Part shown: positions 53,956 through 64,000 of the stretch, piece by piece
Layout: every line of letters starts with the position of its first letter
Position numbering within the stretch: the first letter of the stretch is position 1
Assembly (NCBI GenBank): GCA_900169235.1
Contig: FWCC01000112.1
Coordinates: 62,001 to 126,000, forward strand
DNA: 64,000 nucleotides
Direction of reading: 5' to 3'
DNA from: Zarea fungicola
Lineage: Eukaryota > Ascomycota > Sordariomycetes > Hypocreales > Cordycipitaceae
Translations under genes and position numbers: made by a program
Notes under the pieces: model-generated
What the model saw: the letters and a program-made list of their open reading frames with translations, nothing else
Database searches by the model: none
What the model was told of the DNA's origin: nothing

Positions 53956-54224
53956 GAGAAAGTTTGTTGATAAATCTTCTAACATAAGCCGGGAAAACTA
54001 TTTCTCAGGCGCGAGTTAATGCAAAGTGTTCTATTCATTCAAGAAATCACCATCTCCGCCTCCACATGCTGGTTATTAATCACAAACAGACGAGCGCATG
54101 CCACCTTTGAGCAAGACATTTTGGCAAGCATTTGGCATGTTTTTCTACCAAAGTAGCAGTAAAATTAGATGGTGCCATGTTGTTTTCCATTTTCAACTCC
54201 ACTTTCTCAATTCCATGAAGACTC

Positions 54225-55666
54225 TCAATCATCATGCAGCTGAACAACGACTTTCGTCTGCGGCACTTCCTTTTCATACTCGTTCAGCGCTGCCAACAAT
54301 CCATCCAAGCCTTTCTTCTCGTAAACGTTAAATTCAACAGGAGTAAGCTGACCGTTTGCCACATGAGGCTCCAGCTGCGGAATCATTTTCTTCGTCTCAG
54401 CCGTAATGTGTTGGCCAAAGTCGTCCTTTTGGCCGAGCTTCCCAATGAGGACGTTGTACGACGTCACACCCTCGGGCATAGTTCGTGGTGTACTATTATT
54501 CATCACTCATGTTAGTTTCAGAGTTTTAGAATGACGGCGGGACTATCATGGGTCGGTTTTAAAACGTACGGATCTGCAGTAGTGAAATACTTGGGGAGGA
54601 TAGAGGTAGTTTCCAAGATCTTAGCTGCAGCTTCGTGGCTGACGGCGCTGGCGTCGAAGATAATCGAGTGCTTGCCGGCGGTGACGCCCTGAACCTGTTG
54701 GGCTTGTTCTTCAGGGGTAGCCCGGTTGTTGAATGTAGCGTCTGCTCCGTATTCCTTGACAATCTTGCATCAAGTTAGCACCTCGGGCCAAAAGAAATCA
54801 ATAACTAACATGGAGTGAAAGGCAGGCACATATCGAATCCAGCGACAAACTTACCGAGTTCTTGGAAGGAGAGCAGGATGCCACGACTTTGTACCCACAG
54901 ACACGGGCAATCTAAAAAAAAAAGCGCGACATATTTAGCAAATAATAGAAATGATTCAAGAAGGAAAAGCCAAGGACAAAAAGATGTACCTGTATCGCAG
55001 AGCGACCAACCATGCCGCTGCCACCGAGAACAACTAGCCACTCATCGCGCTGAGGAGTCTTTTGCGCAGCGTCCGGGATCACAACCTTGGCTCCAACAGA
55101 AAGTCCAAAAGTAGCAGTCTATAAGAAAAATTAGCATCCTAGTAGCGCTATACCTTTTCCCTCTCTTTCTATTGATTGCCTACCTCCAGCGCAACACCGA
55201 GAGTAGACGCCTGCGCCGGCGTCAGATTGTCCGGCTTCTTAAAGACGCAGTCCTCATCGACGAGGAACGTCTCTTGAAACGGACCAAAGGACTCCTGACC
55301 CAACTGGGCATCGCCATACACCCAGTCGCCCTTTTTAAGCCTCTGGCAGTCGCTTCCGGTTTCGATGACTTGCGCGCAGAAATCGGATCCAAGGACGGCG
55401 GGCCAGTCGACGACGAGAATGCCCGTCTTGCGCATGAAGGAGTCACTAAAAACAAACGAAGCAAAGACAAGCACGTGTTAACAATGTATCTGGACAGTGG
55501 CAAAGGTCACATTCTTGACGAGATGTGGCTCTTACACTGGATTGATTCCTATGTACGCCGACCGAACTAGAGCCTGCTTCTTGCCGGCGACCGGACGAGG
55601 CAGGTTGTTGACGAGGGTGAATGGTGCGTCAGCCGCCGTGACCAAGATTCCAGATTGAGTAGCCAT
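54225..55666 (-). CDS. medium-chain reductase, zinc-binding-alcohol-dehydrogenase-like (ToxD/trans-enoyl-reductase type)
   Basis: An NAD(P)H-dependent oxidoreductase of the MDR superfamily, 346 residues, six exons: 55666-55536, 55445-55184, 55118-54990, 54911-54855, 54763-54570, 54492-54225. All phases agree and every intron starts GT and ends AG. The N-terminal GroES-like domain reads MATQSGILVTAADAPFTL, then YIGINPVDSFMRKTG, ending with the WPAVLGSDFCAQV core. The Rossmann loop is VVLGGSGMVGRSAIQIAR, with GGSGMVG at about 163-169. The catalytic-zinc ligands of classical alcohol dehydrogenases are absent, which fits the quinone-/enoyl-reductase branch. Homologues may act alone or as trans-acting enoyl reductases of polyketide synthases, but no synthase is in the window. 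The exon density is high compared with its neighbours. Confidence 0.9.
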
Positions 55667-57321
55667 GATGGACGAATTCAGGGAAAATACTTGGCGCTAT
55701 TTCCGACAATAGGAAGATTGAGCTTCTCAGCGTTTAGAATATCCCGGTAGGTTGGGAACTACCTCGCCTTTTTAAACTTTCTCTCAGCCCGCCCTGCCGT
55801 CCAGCTGTGTGCTGCACGGCAAACTCGGCATGGGTCGAGTTTCAGCCGCTCGACGAAGCTCATATCTGGGCAATTCAGCTATTTTCCTCATTGTCAATTA
55901 TATTAACCCATTTAACTGCATCAGTCATAGCTTATCGGCCCCCAGCTCAATCGTGCCAGTAATAATGGTTCTCGAATGCGCGTGTGGCTGACTTGCTGAG
56001 AATTGGGCGTGCTTTTTTATTTATTTTAAGCTCTCTGCCAGGCAACGGCCATGACGAAATACCTCCACCACCAGCCAGCCCTACAAACTACTTTCGATGA
56101 GAATAAGTGTAGCTGAAGCGCCAAGCCTTGCCAGCGATTGCACACCATGTTTCCATGCAGCTGCGACTGCTTGACAAAGCGCCGATCTCGGTTTAATCAG
56201 CATCACGTAAATAAAATAATTGCCTTAGTCAATTGCAAAAGAGTCATTGAAAAAGAAGCCTTCTACCCCGCGAACATGGAAATCGGCACTAACCCGAGGC
56301 CGGAGGGGTAAAGTGGCGCTCAGCTTCGCACTGCATGCCTGAAATGAATAAGAAACACAATACTGATAAAGCTAGATTATACATACAATGACTGTTAGTA
56401 AAACGTTGCTGGGCTAGACGTAAAGCGGGTAGAATGTGTGGGCTTTTGACCAAGAAGTAATAGAGAGCTGCAGGAAGCAACTTTGTATGTTTCGGCCGAG
56501 TGTATCCCCAACGCCAAATGCCAAAGCCTAGTTTGTAATATCTTATATTTGTATTTTACAGAAACCAACTGCAATACTGCGCCACCCCAATTCTCAAGTC
56601 GATTCAAATTTCTATCGCGTCTAAGCTTCAAGTGTCGAGAAAGAACTTCACGCAAGACTAACATTGGCCCTTGCATTGCACAATCCTGCACAGCGTATTA
56701 GTCTGCGGCTCACGAAAAGGTGCAGCCACTGTCGCGGCGCGTCTCCAGCAACTCATACAGAGTGAGAGAACTTTTTTTGGTGCTGAATGAGAAAGCCAAA
56801 AGGCATAAAGAAAGAGCTCTGAGCAGGTTGAACTTCATTACACTAGGCTGGTTGTACAACTTGGTAGAACGACGCACTGGTTTCCGATGGGAAGAGTACG
56901 GGCGGGTGGTCAGAAAAGGCAGCTCATTCAACTGGGCTTAGTTGGAAACGCATGCGGCGTGCAGGACCAAAGGACATTATTCATAAATATTCGCCGGCTC
57001 ACGCAAATTTTCCCCAAAGGTGCTGATTGACAGTGGGCAGAGGATGGCTGTGCTGGGATATTCCTTGAAATGGAGATATCCGGCGAAACAAAGACATATT
57101 AGACTCTCATTTATGTTTAGGACTGAACTGCAGAGACGGTCAGGCAGCAGAGAGAAATATATTGTATGCGGAAAAAAGAACCGCGGGGGCTCAGTGATTT
57201 TGTCTCCGCCTTGAACAGTGAGTCGGGCACGTAAGGCTCCCCAGTATGAACATGGAGCCGACATTTGCCTCTCGGCCTCTCCATTCTCACTCACGCTCTA
57301 CGCGCATCTTTGTTGGGTACG
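55667..57321. other. AT-rich spacer
   Basis: 1.65 kb between divergent MDR and F-box genes. The frames are short and lack protein character. Nothing else was seen. Confidence 0.55.
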
Positions 57322-58233
57322 ATGACTTTCGCAGCTCTGGAAATATGGCATATCCTCTGCGATATTCTGATGTACCTGCCGGAGCAGGATCTACTAGTCG
57401 CCGCGCAAAGGGTCTGCCGTCAATGGCGCTACATCATCAAGAACACTAAAGTGCTGCAAGAAGCACTGTTCCTTTGCCCCTCGCAAGACTCCAGCACGGT
57501 GTCCTCGGGGTTGCGGCTTAATCCCCTCCTCCAGTGCCGCTTCCCCGCGCTCTTTGACGGCTTGTGGCACGCAAAGACACTCACGACCGTTGTCGGCCCT
57601 TGGGGGACGATGGACTGGTCGCGAGGGACGATTCATCATGGGCCGTCACTCGACGCTGAGCCGGAATCCGGCCCTGACGCAACAGCCCTGGCACGTATGG
57701 ATGCCTATTCTCGAAGCACAGCAAGTTGGAGGAAAATGGCGCCCTGCAGTCCGGCGCCTACCGAGCTGCAAGCTAGCTACGCTCTGCGCCGCGGCACAAG
57801 GGGTTCACTACGCCGCTGTATGTTTCGGACTCTCAAGTTTGGCCATAGATCTGGGACGAACACTAGCAATTCTGGCCGTGGCCAACACGACTTTGTCACA
57901 TTTGGTCTTATCTATGACATTGTCGAAAGCTCGTGGTGTGGCCATGATCCAGAAGGTGCAAAGATCGTTCGAATTGACTACTTTCGCCCAAGCTATACCG
58001 CGTCCAGTGATGACGACGAAACTCGGCAGAGCCTACGGGACGCTTTTTCTGAAGCATCCATCGGGGGATTCAGCAAGGTGTTAATTCATCTGGATAGAAG
58101 AGCTCAGTGTGGTGAGGCAAGCCGTACCATGAATAGGCGGATGGCGACAACATGGCGTAAACAGAGGTTCCAAAGTCAAGGACGGATGATGTTATCTGAT
58201 GTCATATGGGATCGGGCGCTTACATATTCCTGA
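57322..58233 (+). CDS. F-box protein
   Basis: A 303-residue single-exon protein. The frame extends upstream without an ATG; the first ATG is at 57322. Residues 1-50 form an F-box-like domain (LEIWHILCDILMYLPEQDLLVAAQRVCRQWRYII), the Skp1-binding element of SCF ubiquitin ligases. The remainder has the AYSRSTASWRKM segment often found after the F-box in fungal F-box-only proteins and no repeat-type substrate domain that I can recognise. The target protein is unknown. The 3' side opens into a long gene-free AT-rich region. Codon use is less GC-biased than in the core genes, consistent with an accessory or fast-evolving gene. Confidence 0.75.
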   Translation: MTFAALEIWHILCDILMYLPEQDLLVAAQRVCRQWRYIIKNTKVLQEALFLCPSQDSSTVSSGLRLNPLLQCRFPALFDGLWHAKTLTTVVGPWGTMDWSRGTIHHGPSLDAEPESGPDATALARMDAYSRSTASWRKMAPCSPAPTELQASYALRRGTRGSLRRCMFRTLKFGHRSGTNTSNSGRGQHDFVTFGLIYDIVESSWCGHDPEGAKIVRIDYFRPSYTASSDDDETRQSLRDAFSEASIGGFSKVLIHLDRRAQCGEASRTMNRRMATTWRKQRFQSQGRMMLSDVIWDRALTYS

Positions 58234-61200
58234 AAGTTACTCTGGGAAACTGTTTTATGCCTTTACGGCAATGGAGACTATTGTTGATGCACATGCTGAA
58301 ATAGTGCTTGTCAAGCAACGTATCCATGGAAACCTAACGCCCGATGCAGGCTTCTGTCGGTCATCGCCGAGACCCACGGCAGCCTGCCATGGAAACGAGA
58401 AAGTCAGGTCATGACGGTGGCTGTAGATATATTTCCTGTTTGTTTTTTTTTTGCTCTGTGATTCCTTCTGACTCCCTTTATATAGAGGACGAATTCCTGT
58501 TCCAATTGTAGCAAGACTTTTATCATCATCAAGTTACATTCTGCATACCAGCTGGTAGAAGCACCCTCTAGTGTGTACAGAGTACCTAACTGTGATCCTA
58601 TAAATAACCAGCTAGATTATACATTGCATATTCTACTTCTCCCTTGATTTAAACCTTGGAATTGTGATAATGCCAACGTGATGCACTCTCGGTTGCAGCC
58701 GCGGGTGTGTCTCGCTAGTGTCTTTCGTCTCAGGCCATTTATGTGATTGACAGGAGTCGTGCTGCTAGTCGTGTATATTGCCTAAAAACATAATGATGGC
58801 TGAGCAAAGATAACAACAAGCTGTTCGATGGGCCAAGGAACAAGACAAGGTGATTGAGTTGTGGGTGAAGAAAGGTCTATGTAGAAATTAACGGCCTGAG
58901 CTAGCTCTCATTATTTGTCTAGCTTAGTGTATGTAAGCCAGACTCGTATAATGAACTATGTACAACAGTCTGTCATCTTGCTGCTAAATTCGAGCCTAGA
59001 ATGAATGTTGATCGGGCCGATTGAATAATCCATACTTGTTCAAAAAATGGACACTTTTCTTTCGCGTAAGAAGTGGATTCCTACATGATTCTAGCCTTTA
59101 AAAGAGAGTGTCCTGCTTTAGGCTAAACAGAATAAGACATGTATCAGGTATACATTTGGTGCACCATTTTGCAGGGGGAGGGAGGACTAACCGTTACATG
59201 CACTCTTCCGGTTAAATCTTTTTGTTTCCAGTTCTATTTTAATTTCTATGCAAAAACATTACAGTACCGCAGAAAATCTCATCTTAATGTCTCAGGAACT
59301 CATTGTATTTCGAAACGTCTTACGGCTGACAAGAGCCTCAGTTCCACTAGATGCTCATTCAAACTACAGTATAGCGCTATTCCATTCTGTTAGCATATAT
59401 TGGCCCATGACAGTCAGTAAGCCTTCACCAACCACCGTTGATGGCCCCTCCGTTTCGTGTAATTTGGTGGCATTGCCAAGACCCCGACTGCGGAAGTATC
59501 TGTGACTAGCCCAGCCATGGCGCGAGTAGCCTTGCGCTAGACAATCAGGCAAGTCATGGCTCGCTCAAGTAGCTCCGCTTCTATCCGTTACTCCTCTTGG
59601 TAACTGATCTCCCCTCGTAGGGCTATGATGGCTCAACTGTGATTCTGTGAATGGCCCTCTGGCTAGCTAACCGGGAAGGAGCGCTGCGAAGTAATTGTAA
59701 ACAAACTACATTGTTGTAACCATCACACGGGAAATCAATATGCAAAGGATGGCAACACTATAATGGGTGACAGCCCATAGCACTAAATGTTTATGTTTAT
59801 GCTTCAGATGAGGTCTTGCTGGTCTATATTCAACGCAGCACATGAGAGAGGCTGGCATTTATTATCCCCGAATTGATCAGAATAAGTATGGATTTCGCAA
59901 ACCGGGTTGAGTGTGGTCGTGACCTCGCGCAGGACCCTTACCAGGCGTCAGCCAAGTATACAATGGGCTGAAGAAATAATTGGTAGTTGTTAGGAGAGGC
60001 CAATTTAGCTTTCTTGGATGTTAATACGCACAGAACCTGTTGAGGTGCAAGCTATTCTCATTTTGCTCTTGAAAAATGTCAAATAGGGATTTATGGATCT
60101 TGATAATATTACTCTACTAGTCGTCTGCCACAAATATGCGCACGCAACTGCAGTGCCATGCTCGTATAGGTTATCTATTGTATCTTTAGAATTCTGAATA
60201 ATGGATGTTGCAGAGGTGAGCTGAGGCTCTCGCATTTAGACTTGGCATCAAAACAGCACCATATCTAACTTTGAGCAGGCATTATGATTATGTGCGACAT
60301 TTAAAGCAAATGCAGTAGCTGTTTATTGCACCGGATCCCCAGTAGTGCTGGCTGCACTAATAGAAAATATTTTTTGACAAATTAGAGGACTGCATTTATG
60401 GCCTCATGGGTTCATAATGCAATCGCCATACCCGGATCCATTGCCTTTAAATTAGACAACTCGATAGTAGTGCTAATTTGGTGAAGTAGGCCCGCAACTC
60501 CACAGGGCGTCATGAACAACTGTGTAGGAATAACACCTGAATGGGATTAGTTAGCTAGTTGATTGTATAATTCTGCACATGAGGATGCACAAACAGCCGT
60601 AATATCAAAATTAAGGAATGCATTAACACGTGCTAGTTACTACAAAGCGCCTTGAATGGCCATAACTTACTGTGTTGTTGCTTTTCACCTATTAGCGCCT
60701 CTTAGCGCCCATTTGCATTCAACAAAGGCCGGTTTTAAAACATATCAGCGCTAATAAGTTCTAAGGCCTTCTCGATCCCGGTCCGCGGGCCCGACTTGTA
60801 ATACTCCCTTCTCTGTTACGACTCAGGCATGCACTCTCAATGAGTTGCCCACGTTTTCCCTGCGGGCTACAGCGACACTACGCATGCGTGACTCAGCCAT
60901 GTGCATGAAGTCTCAAGCGTGCAGGTTCAACCCCTGGCTGCAGGTGACGCTGCCGGGTTGATGGCTCATATCACGAAACATAGCGTGCCCAACTCGGAAA
61001 GCGCTGATGACAATGCGGACTGTCGGATGTTTAATATGGATCATTAGGTACCAGGGACATGTTGGCACACGGGAACTGCCGTATTTCACCATTGGAGACC
61101 TAAAGCCCAATTTCATAGTTACTGGTTTATGTAATTCCTCGGCTCGAAACGAAGCAGCGAGAGACTTATAAGAAGAGTCCACGGCCACATGTTTTTGATT

Positions 61201-61240
61201 CGAGAATCCAGGCACACTCCGTGGTCTACAATCTTACAAT
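58234..61240. other. 3 kb gene-free AT-rich region
   Basis: No frame above about 100 residues looks coding on either strand, and there is no transposase, reverse transcriptase or long repeat. Stop codons are dense in all frames. It ends in the promoter of the secreted FAD oxidoreductase, with a weak TTATAAG element at about 61166. Confidence 0.6.
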
Positions 61241-62656
61241 ATGTTGTCCCTCAGCCGCTCTGTCTTCGCTCTTCTCGCCCTGCACGCCGGTGCTGCGGCT
61301 GCTGCTCCCAACAGCAAGTTTGACGACTCTAACTTCAAGCAAGAGGACATCATCAACAAGGAGTTCGTCGTCGTTGGATGCGGTGCAGGTGGTACAAAGG
61401 CTGCCATCGCGTTCAAGGATGCCGGCAAGGAGGTTGTTGTGGTCGAGGGCCGCGGCCGATGCGGCGGTCACGTCCAGTCCTACGTGGACCCTGCCACTGG
61501 TGTCAACATCAACGCTGCCGTCCAGCTTCTCATCAACGACCCAGTGACCCAGACCTTCGCTAACCGCCTGGGTGTTAAGCTAGCACCTGCCAGCGCCACG
61601 CTGGGTGACCAACACACCAACGTGTGGGCTGACTTCTCCACAGGCAAGCCTGTTGATATCCAGCTGCCTGGCCCTGAAGTCCTGGTTCCCAAGCTCACCA
61701 AGTACATTGGTCTTCTTAAGACCAAGTACGCCTTCCTTGAGCAGGGCTACTACCTCCCCCCAGCCATCCCAGACGAGCTTGCGGGCACCTTTGGCGACTT
61801 CTTGATCAAGAACGAGTTGACGGAAATCCTCTACCCCATCTACCTCTACAGCCAGCACGGTGACGACACCAAGTACCCAGCTGTGTATGCTCTGCAGCAG
61901 TTCGACGCCAGGTGGGCTCAGTCTCTCCTCGTCGGTCACGTCGCCCCCCCGAGAATGCAAGACCTCTACGACAGCGCGCTGAAGATTCTCGGTACTGGCC
62001 CGGATGGTGTGATGCTCAACACTACGATCGTTCAGACCGAGCGTTCTGATGCAGGCGTCAAGCTGATTGTCAAGACCCAGTCTGGCGAGAAGCTCATCAA
62101 GGCGAAGAAGATGCTGATGAGTGGTTACCCTCTCAAGAGCAACCTCGGTGGCTGGGATCTCAGCACGGAGGAAAGTGCACTGTTCGACAGGTGGCAAACC
62201 CTTGGATACATTGGCGGCATCATCGAGAGCAAGAGCCTCAACACCACCCCCAGCTACAACAACGTCTCGCCCAACCCTCCTTTCTTCTTGCCCACCTTTG
62301 CTGGATTATACCTCTTTGGCGCCGTCCCCGGACACACCGATAAATTCTCATTCTTTCTGTCTTCCCCTAAGCCCATTGCCACCGACCAAGGGTTGGCTAT
62401 CGTCGAGGAACAAATCAAGCGACTGGACGCCGCCGGCATTGTTGACGCCTCAGATTTCAACATTGTTGACAAGTTCAACCACTTCAACTACCGCCTCTGG
62501 GTGTCAGAAGCTGAAATTAAGGACCACTTCTATAAGAAGTTGTACGACCTTCAGGGCAAACACAGCACTTTCTATACTGGAGCAACCTTTGCGGCACATG
62601 ATCATGCCAAGATTTGGGCCTTCTCCGACAGAATTGTGGCCAACATGCTCTCCTAA
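61241..62656 (+). CDS. secreted FAD-dependent oxidoreductase (flavin amine oxidase-like)
   Basis: A single-exon protein of 471 residues with a signal peptide (about 1-22, MLSLSRSVFALLALHAGAAA) and a following FAD-binding Rossmann domain: VVVGCGAGGTKAAI (GCGAGG at 46-51), then VVVEGRGRCGGHVQSYVD with the GG doublet of the amine-oxidase-type FAD family. The layout resembles fungal secreted flavoproteins annotated after beta-cyclopiazonate dehydrogenase. That similarity concerns the fold only, and no cyclopiazonate pathway genes are present. The C-terminal FYTGATFAAHDHAKIWAFSDRIV segment corresponds to the conserved FAD-contacting end. Three or four N-glycosylation sequons (for example NTTI, NTTP) fit secretion. 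Its codon use is strongly C-biased, unlike the AT-rich surroundings, suggesting that it is well expressed. Confidence 0.88.
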   Translation: MLSLSRSVFALLALHAGAAAAAPNSKFDDSNFKQEDIINKEFVVVGCGAGGTKAAIAFKDAGKEVVVVEGRGRCGGHVQSYVDPATGVNINAAVQLLINDPVTQTFANRLGVKLAPASATLGDQHTNVWADFSTGKPVDIQLPGPEVLVPKLTKYIGLLKTKYAFLEQGYYLPPAIPDELAGTFGDFLIKNELTEILYPIYLYSQHGDDTKYPAVYALQQFDARWAQSLLVGHVAPPRMQDLYDSALKILGTGPDGVMLNTTIVQTERSDAGVKLIVKTQSGEKLIKAKKMLMSGYPLKSNLGGWDLSTEESALFDRWQTLGYIGGIIESKSLNTTPSYNNVSPNPPFFLPTFAGLYLFGAVPGHTDKFSFFLSSPKPIATDQGLAIVEEQIKRLDAAGIVDASDFNIVDKFNHFNYRLWVSEAEIKDHFYKKLYDLQGKHSTFYTGATFAAHDHAKIWAFSDRIVANMLS

Positions 62657-63462
62657 GTACTTGGAGAGAGTAGTAGTATATAGGTATAGTCTAGCAATAG
62701 AGCAGCCAAATTTCCGCCAGGGATACTGTCAATGGGGTGAAGCATTTTGCACCTTCTTGGCTTACAATACCTTTGGTTTCAGGTGAGCATGGAGATCCAA
62801 GTTTTCAGTATTCACAGTTTTTTTTGAATCAATGGCAGATAGTATGCATTTACACCAGCCTAGACTAGCTATGGCCCTTTCTCTTTTTGACATTCTACAG
62901 TATTAATCTATATTATACCCTATATCTTTTACTTTGGATCAGAAATATCAGCGACCTTGCATGAACAGCTTTTCAAGTCTCTCACATTTTCCTTGAGCAT
63001 CTTTAATATTACATTTATAACACGTCACAGTCGTCAAACGTTCCCCCCTTCGGTAGTCCTAATGAGATCTCCAATATAAACACATTTGAAGTGCAATGCA
63101 TTCTAAGCATACCGTTCTGTCAATTCTCCCATTCCTTGCTCAATCGAGCAGTGGATACAGGGTCCTGGTTCTTTAAGGACCCTAGGCGCTACAGCAACCT
63201 TTGGCTCTCTTGTAGTTGATATGCTTTTACGTTTCAAAAAGAGATTTAAGACTGTTTTTTTTTCTTTCCACATCTCAATTTTCTGTCTCCCGTTTCTATT
63301 TTTCTTTTAATTTTATATGAATTCTTTGACCAGTCTTCCTGCGTTTCTTTCGTCCTTCTTTTTCTGCCATCCCACCTACGTCTCAACGCCTTGCAGATCT
63401 GGTGCCAGTATGCATAAACTAGTGTATACATATACCGGATACCTGTACGCCTCCTCCAGCTC
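62657..63462. other. convergent spacer
   Basis: 0.8 kb between the FAD oxidoreductase (plus) and the edge gene (minus). AT-rich with T tracts at 62.82 and 63.25 kb; no gene was seen. Confidence 0.6.
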
Positions 63463-64000
63463 TTAGTACTCCTTAAAGTCCTGCGAGACTTCCAACTCAC
63501 ACCAACCAAGGTAGGTAATGTTCGGGTCACTGGGGACACCGACATCACGAGCTTGAGATGACTCCCGAATCTTCAACTCGGCACCGGCGCTAAAGAGCTG
63601 CACCTGAACAAACGCGCCCATTATAGAGTTCTCTTGTCTAAATTCTCCTGCAGCACCAGCCATGTGCTGAGGCACACCGCCGGTTCCGGCATGACGAGCA
63701 GCATTCATCAAATCTAAAACCTCTTGCACACCAGTAACGTCTGCCGTTCGGCGCTGTTGAGGGGTAATGCTAATGGTGACCCTGATGCGCCCTCCCTGGG
63801 CTGAACGTGTCACTGTTACAGTGTTTCTGAATCGCCCGTCGTTGTTAGGGCCGCTTGCCACATCACGTCGGGCTTGGCTAAAAGCTTGATCCCAGATTTG
63901 ATTGTAGTCTGTTCTTTGAACGGTTGAGACCGAGACGCATGCACCGTCTTTATGGTCAACTGGCCCTTCCAGTGTCCGCTTGGCAAGCTTATCTCCGCTG
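63463..64000 (-). CDS. C-terminal part of an unidentified protein, 5' end outside window
   Basis: An open frame runs from the right edge (first full codon at 63999) to the TAA at 63463, 178 codons without a stop and without an ATG that must be the start, so the gene most likely begins beyond the window. The segment is hydrophilic, with VSVSTVQRTDYNQIWDQAFSQARRDVASG, a beta-rich RFRNTVTVTRSAQGGRIRVTISITPQQ stretch, a VQEVLDLMNAARHAG helix and an aromatic/acidic tail. I do not recognise the family. The alternating short strands and the conserved-looking LGWCELEVSQDF end suggest a folded C-terminal domain. Confidence 0.55.
   Translation of the reverse strand, partial: SGDKLAKRTLEGPVDHKDGACVSVSTVQRTDYNQIWDQAFSQARRDVASGPNNDGRFRNTVTVTRSAQGGRIRVTISITPQQRRTADVTGVQEVLDLMNAARHAGTGGVPQHMAGAAGEFRQENSIMGAFVQVQLFSAGAELKIRESSQARDVGVPSDPNITYLGWCELEVSQDFKEY

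Noticed and set aside
60921..60937. tRNA B-box-like sequence (GGTTCAACCCC)
   Set aside because: No A box, acceptor stem or anticodon arm can be folded around it, and the presumed T stem mispairs.
54225..62656. Secondary-metabolite gene cluster built on the MDR reductase and the cyclopiazonate-dehydrogenase-like flavoenzyme
   Set aside because: No polyketide synthase, NRPS, terpene synthase, P450 or transporter lies between or beside them. The similarities are to broad enzyme folds only.

Overview
The window looks like nuclear DNA of a filamentous ascomycete (Pezizomycotina, most likely Sordariomycetes/Hypocreales). The signs are short GT-AG introns of about 45-90 bases with CTAAC-like branch sites, long untranslated spacers, GC-rich codon use in the core genes, Zn2Cys6 regulators, a HET-domain gene and a fungal class II peroxidase. 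The species assignment is inference. Nothing bacterial, viral or transposon-like was seen, and no tRNA, rRNA or CRISPR array.

Left part (1-23 kb): an ABM-like protein running off the left edge; a secreted class II haem peroxidase; an NAD(P)-binding atypical SDR; two Zn2Cys6 transcription factors separated by a 4.3 kb gene-free stretch; a cysteine desulfurase-like gene broken by a frameshift just after its catalytic lysine; a divergently placed amino-acid permease; and an MNN1-type mannosyltransferase. The second regulator, the broken PLP enzyme and the permease may form a small amino-acid utilisation locus.

Middle part (24-45 kb): mainly conserved housekeeping genes, namely the ribosome-quality-control factor Rqc1/TCF25, the P-body protein Scd6/LSM14, the Qb-SNARE Vti1, a COG2907-type FAD oxidoreductase, the copper chaperone Cox11, ribosomal protein L26 and a large protein with an N-terminal eIF4E-binding motif. 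Inserted among them (30.4-33 kb) is a pocket of small secreted protein genes. One is an 8-Cys protein whose only intron appears to be GC-AG. The other is an 80-residue, 6-Cys peptide split over four exons that no single reading frame reveals.

Right part (46-64 kb): an accessory, looser and more AT-rich region with a HET-domain protein, a large PD-(D/E)XK-like gene interrupted by one in-frame TAG, a six-exon medium-chain reductase, an F-box protein, a 3 kb gene-free AT-rich stretch, a secreted FAD oxidoreductase and an unidentified gene open at the right edge.

Exon structures were derived by hand from splice signals, frame continuity and family motifs. No alignment or transcript data were available.
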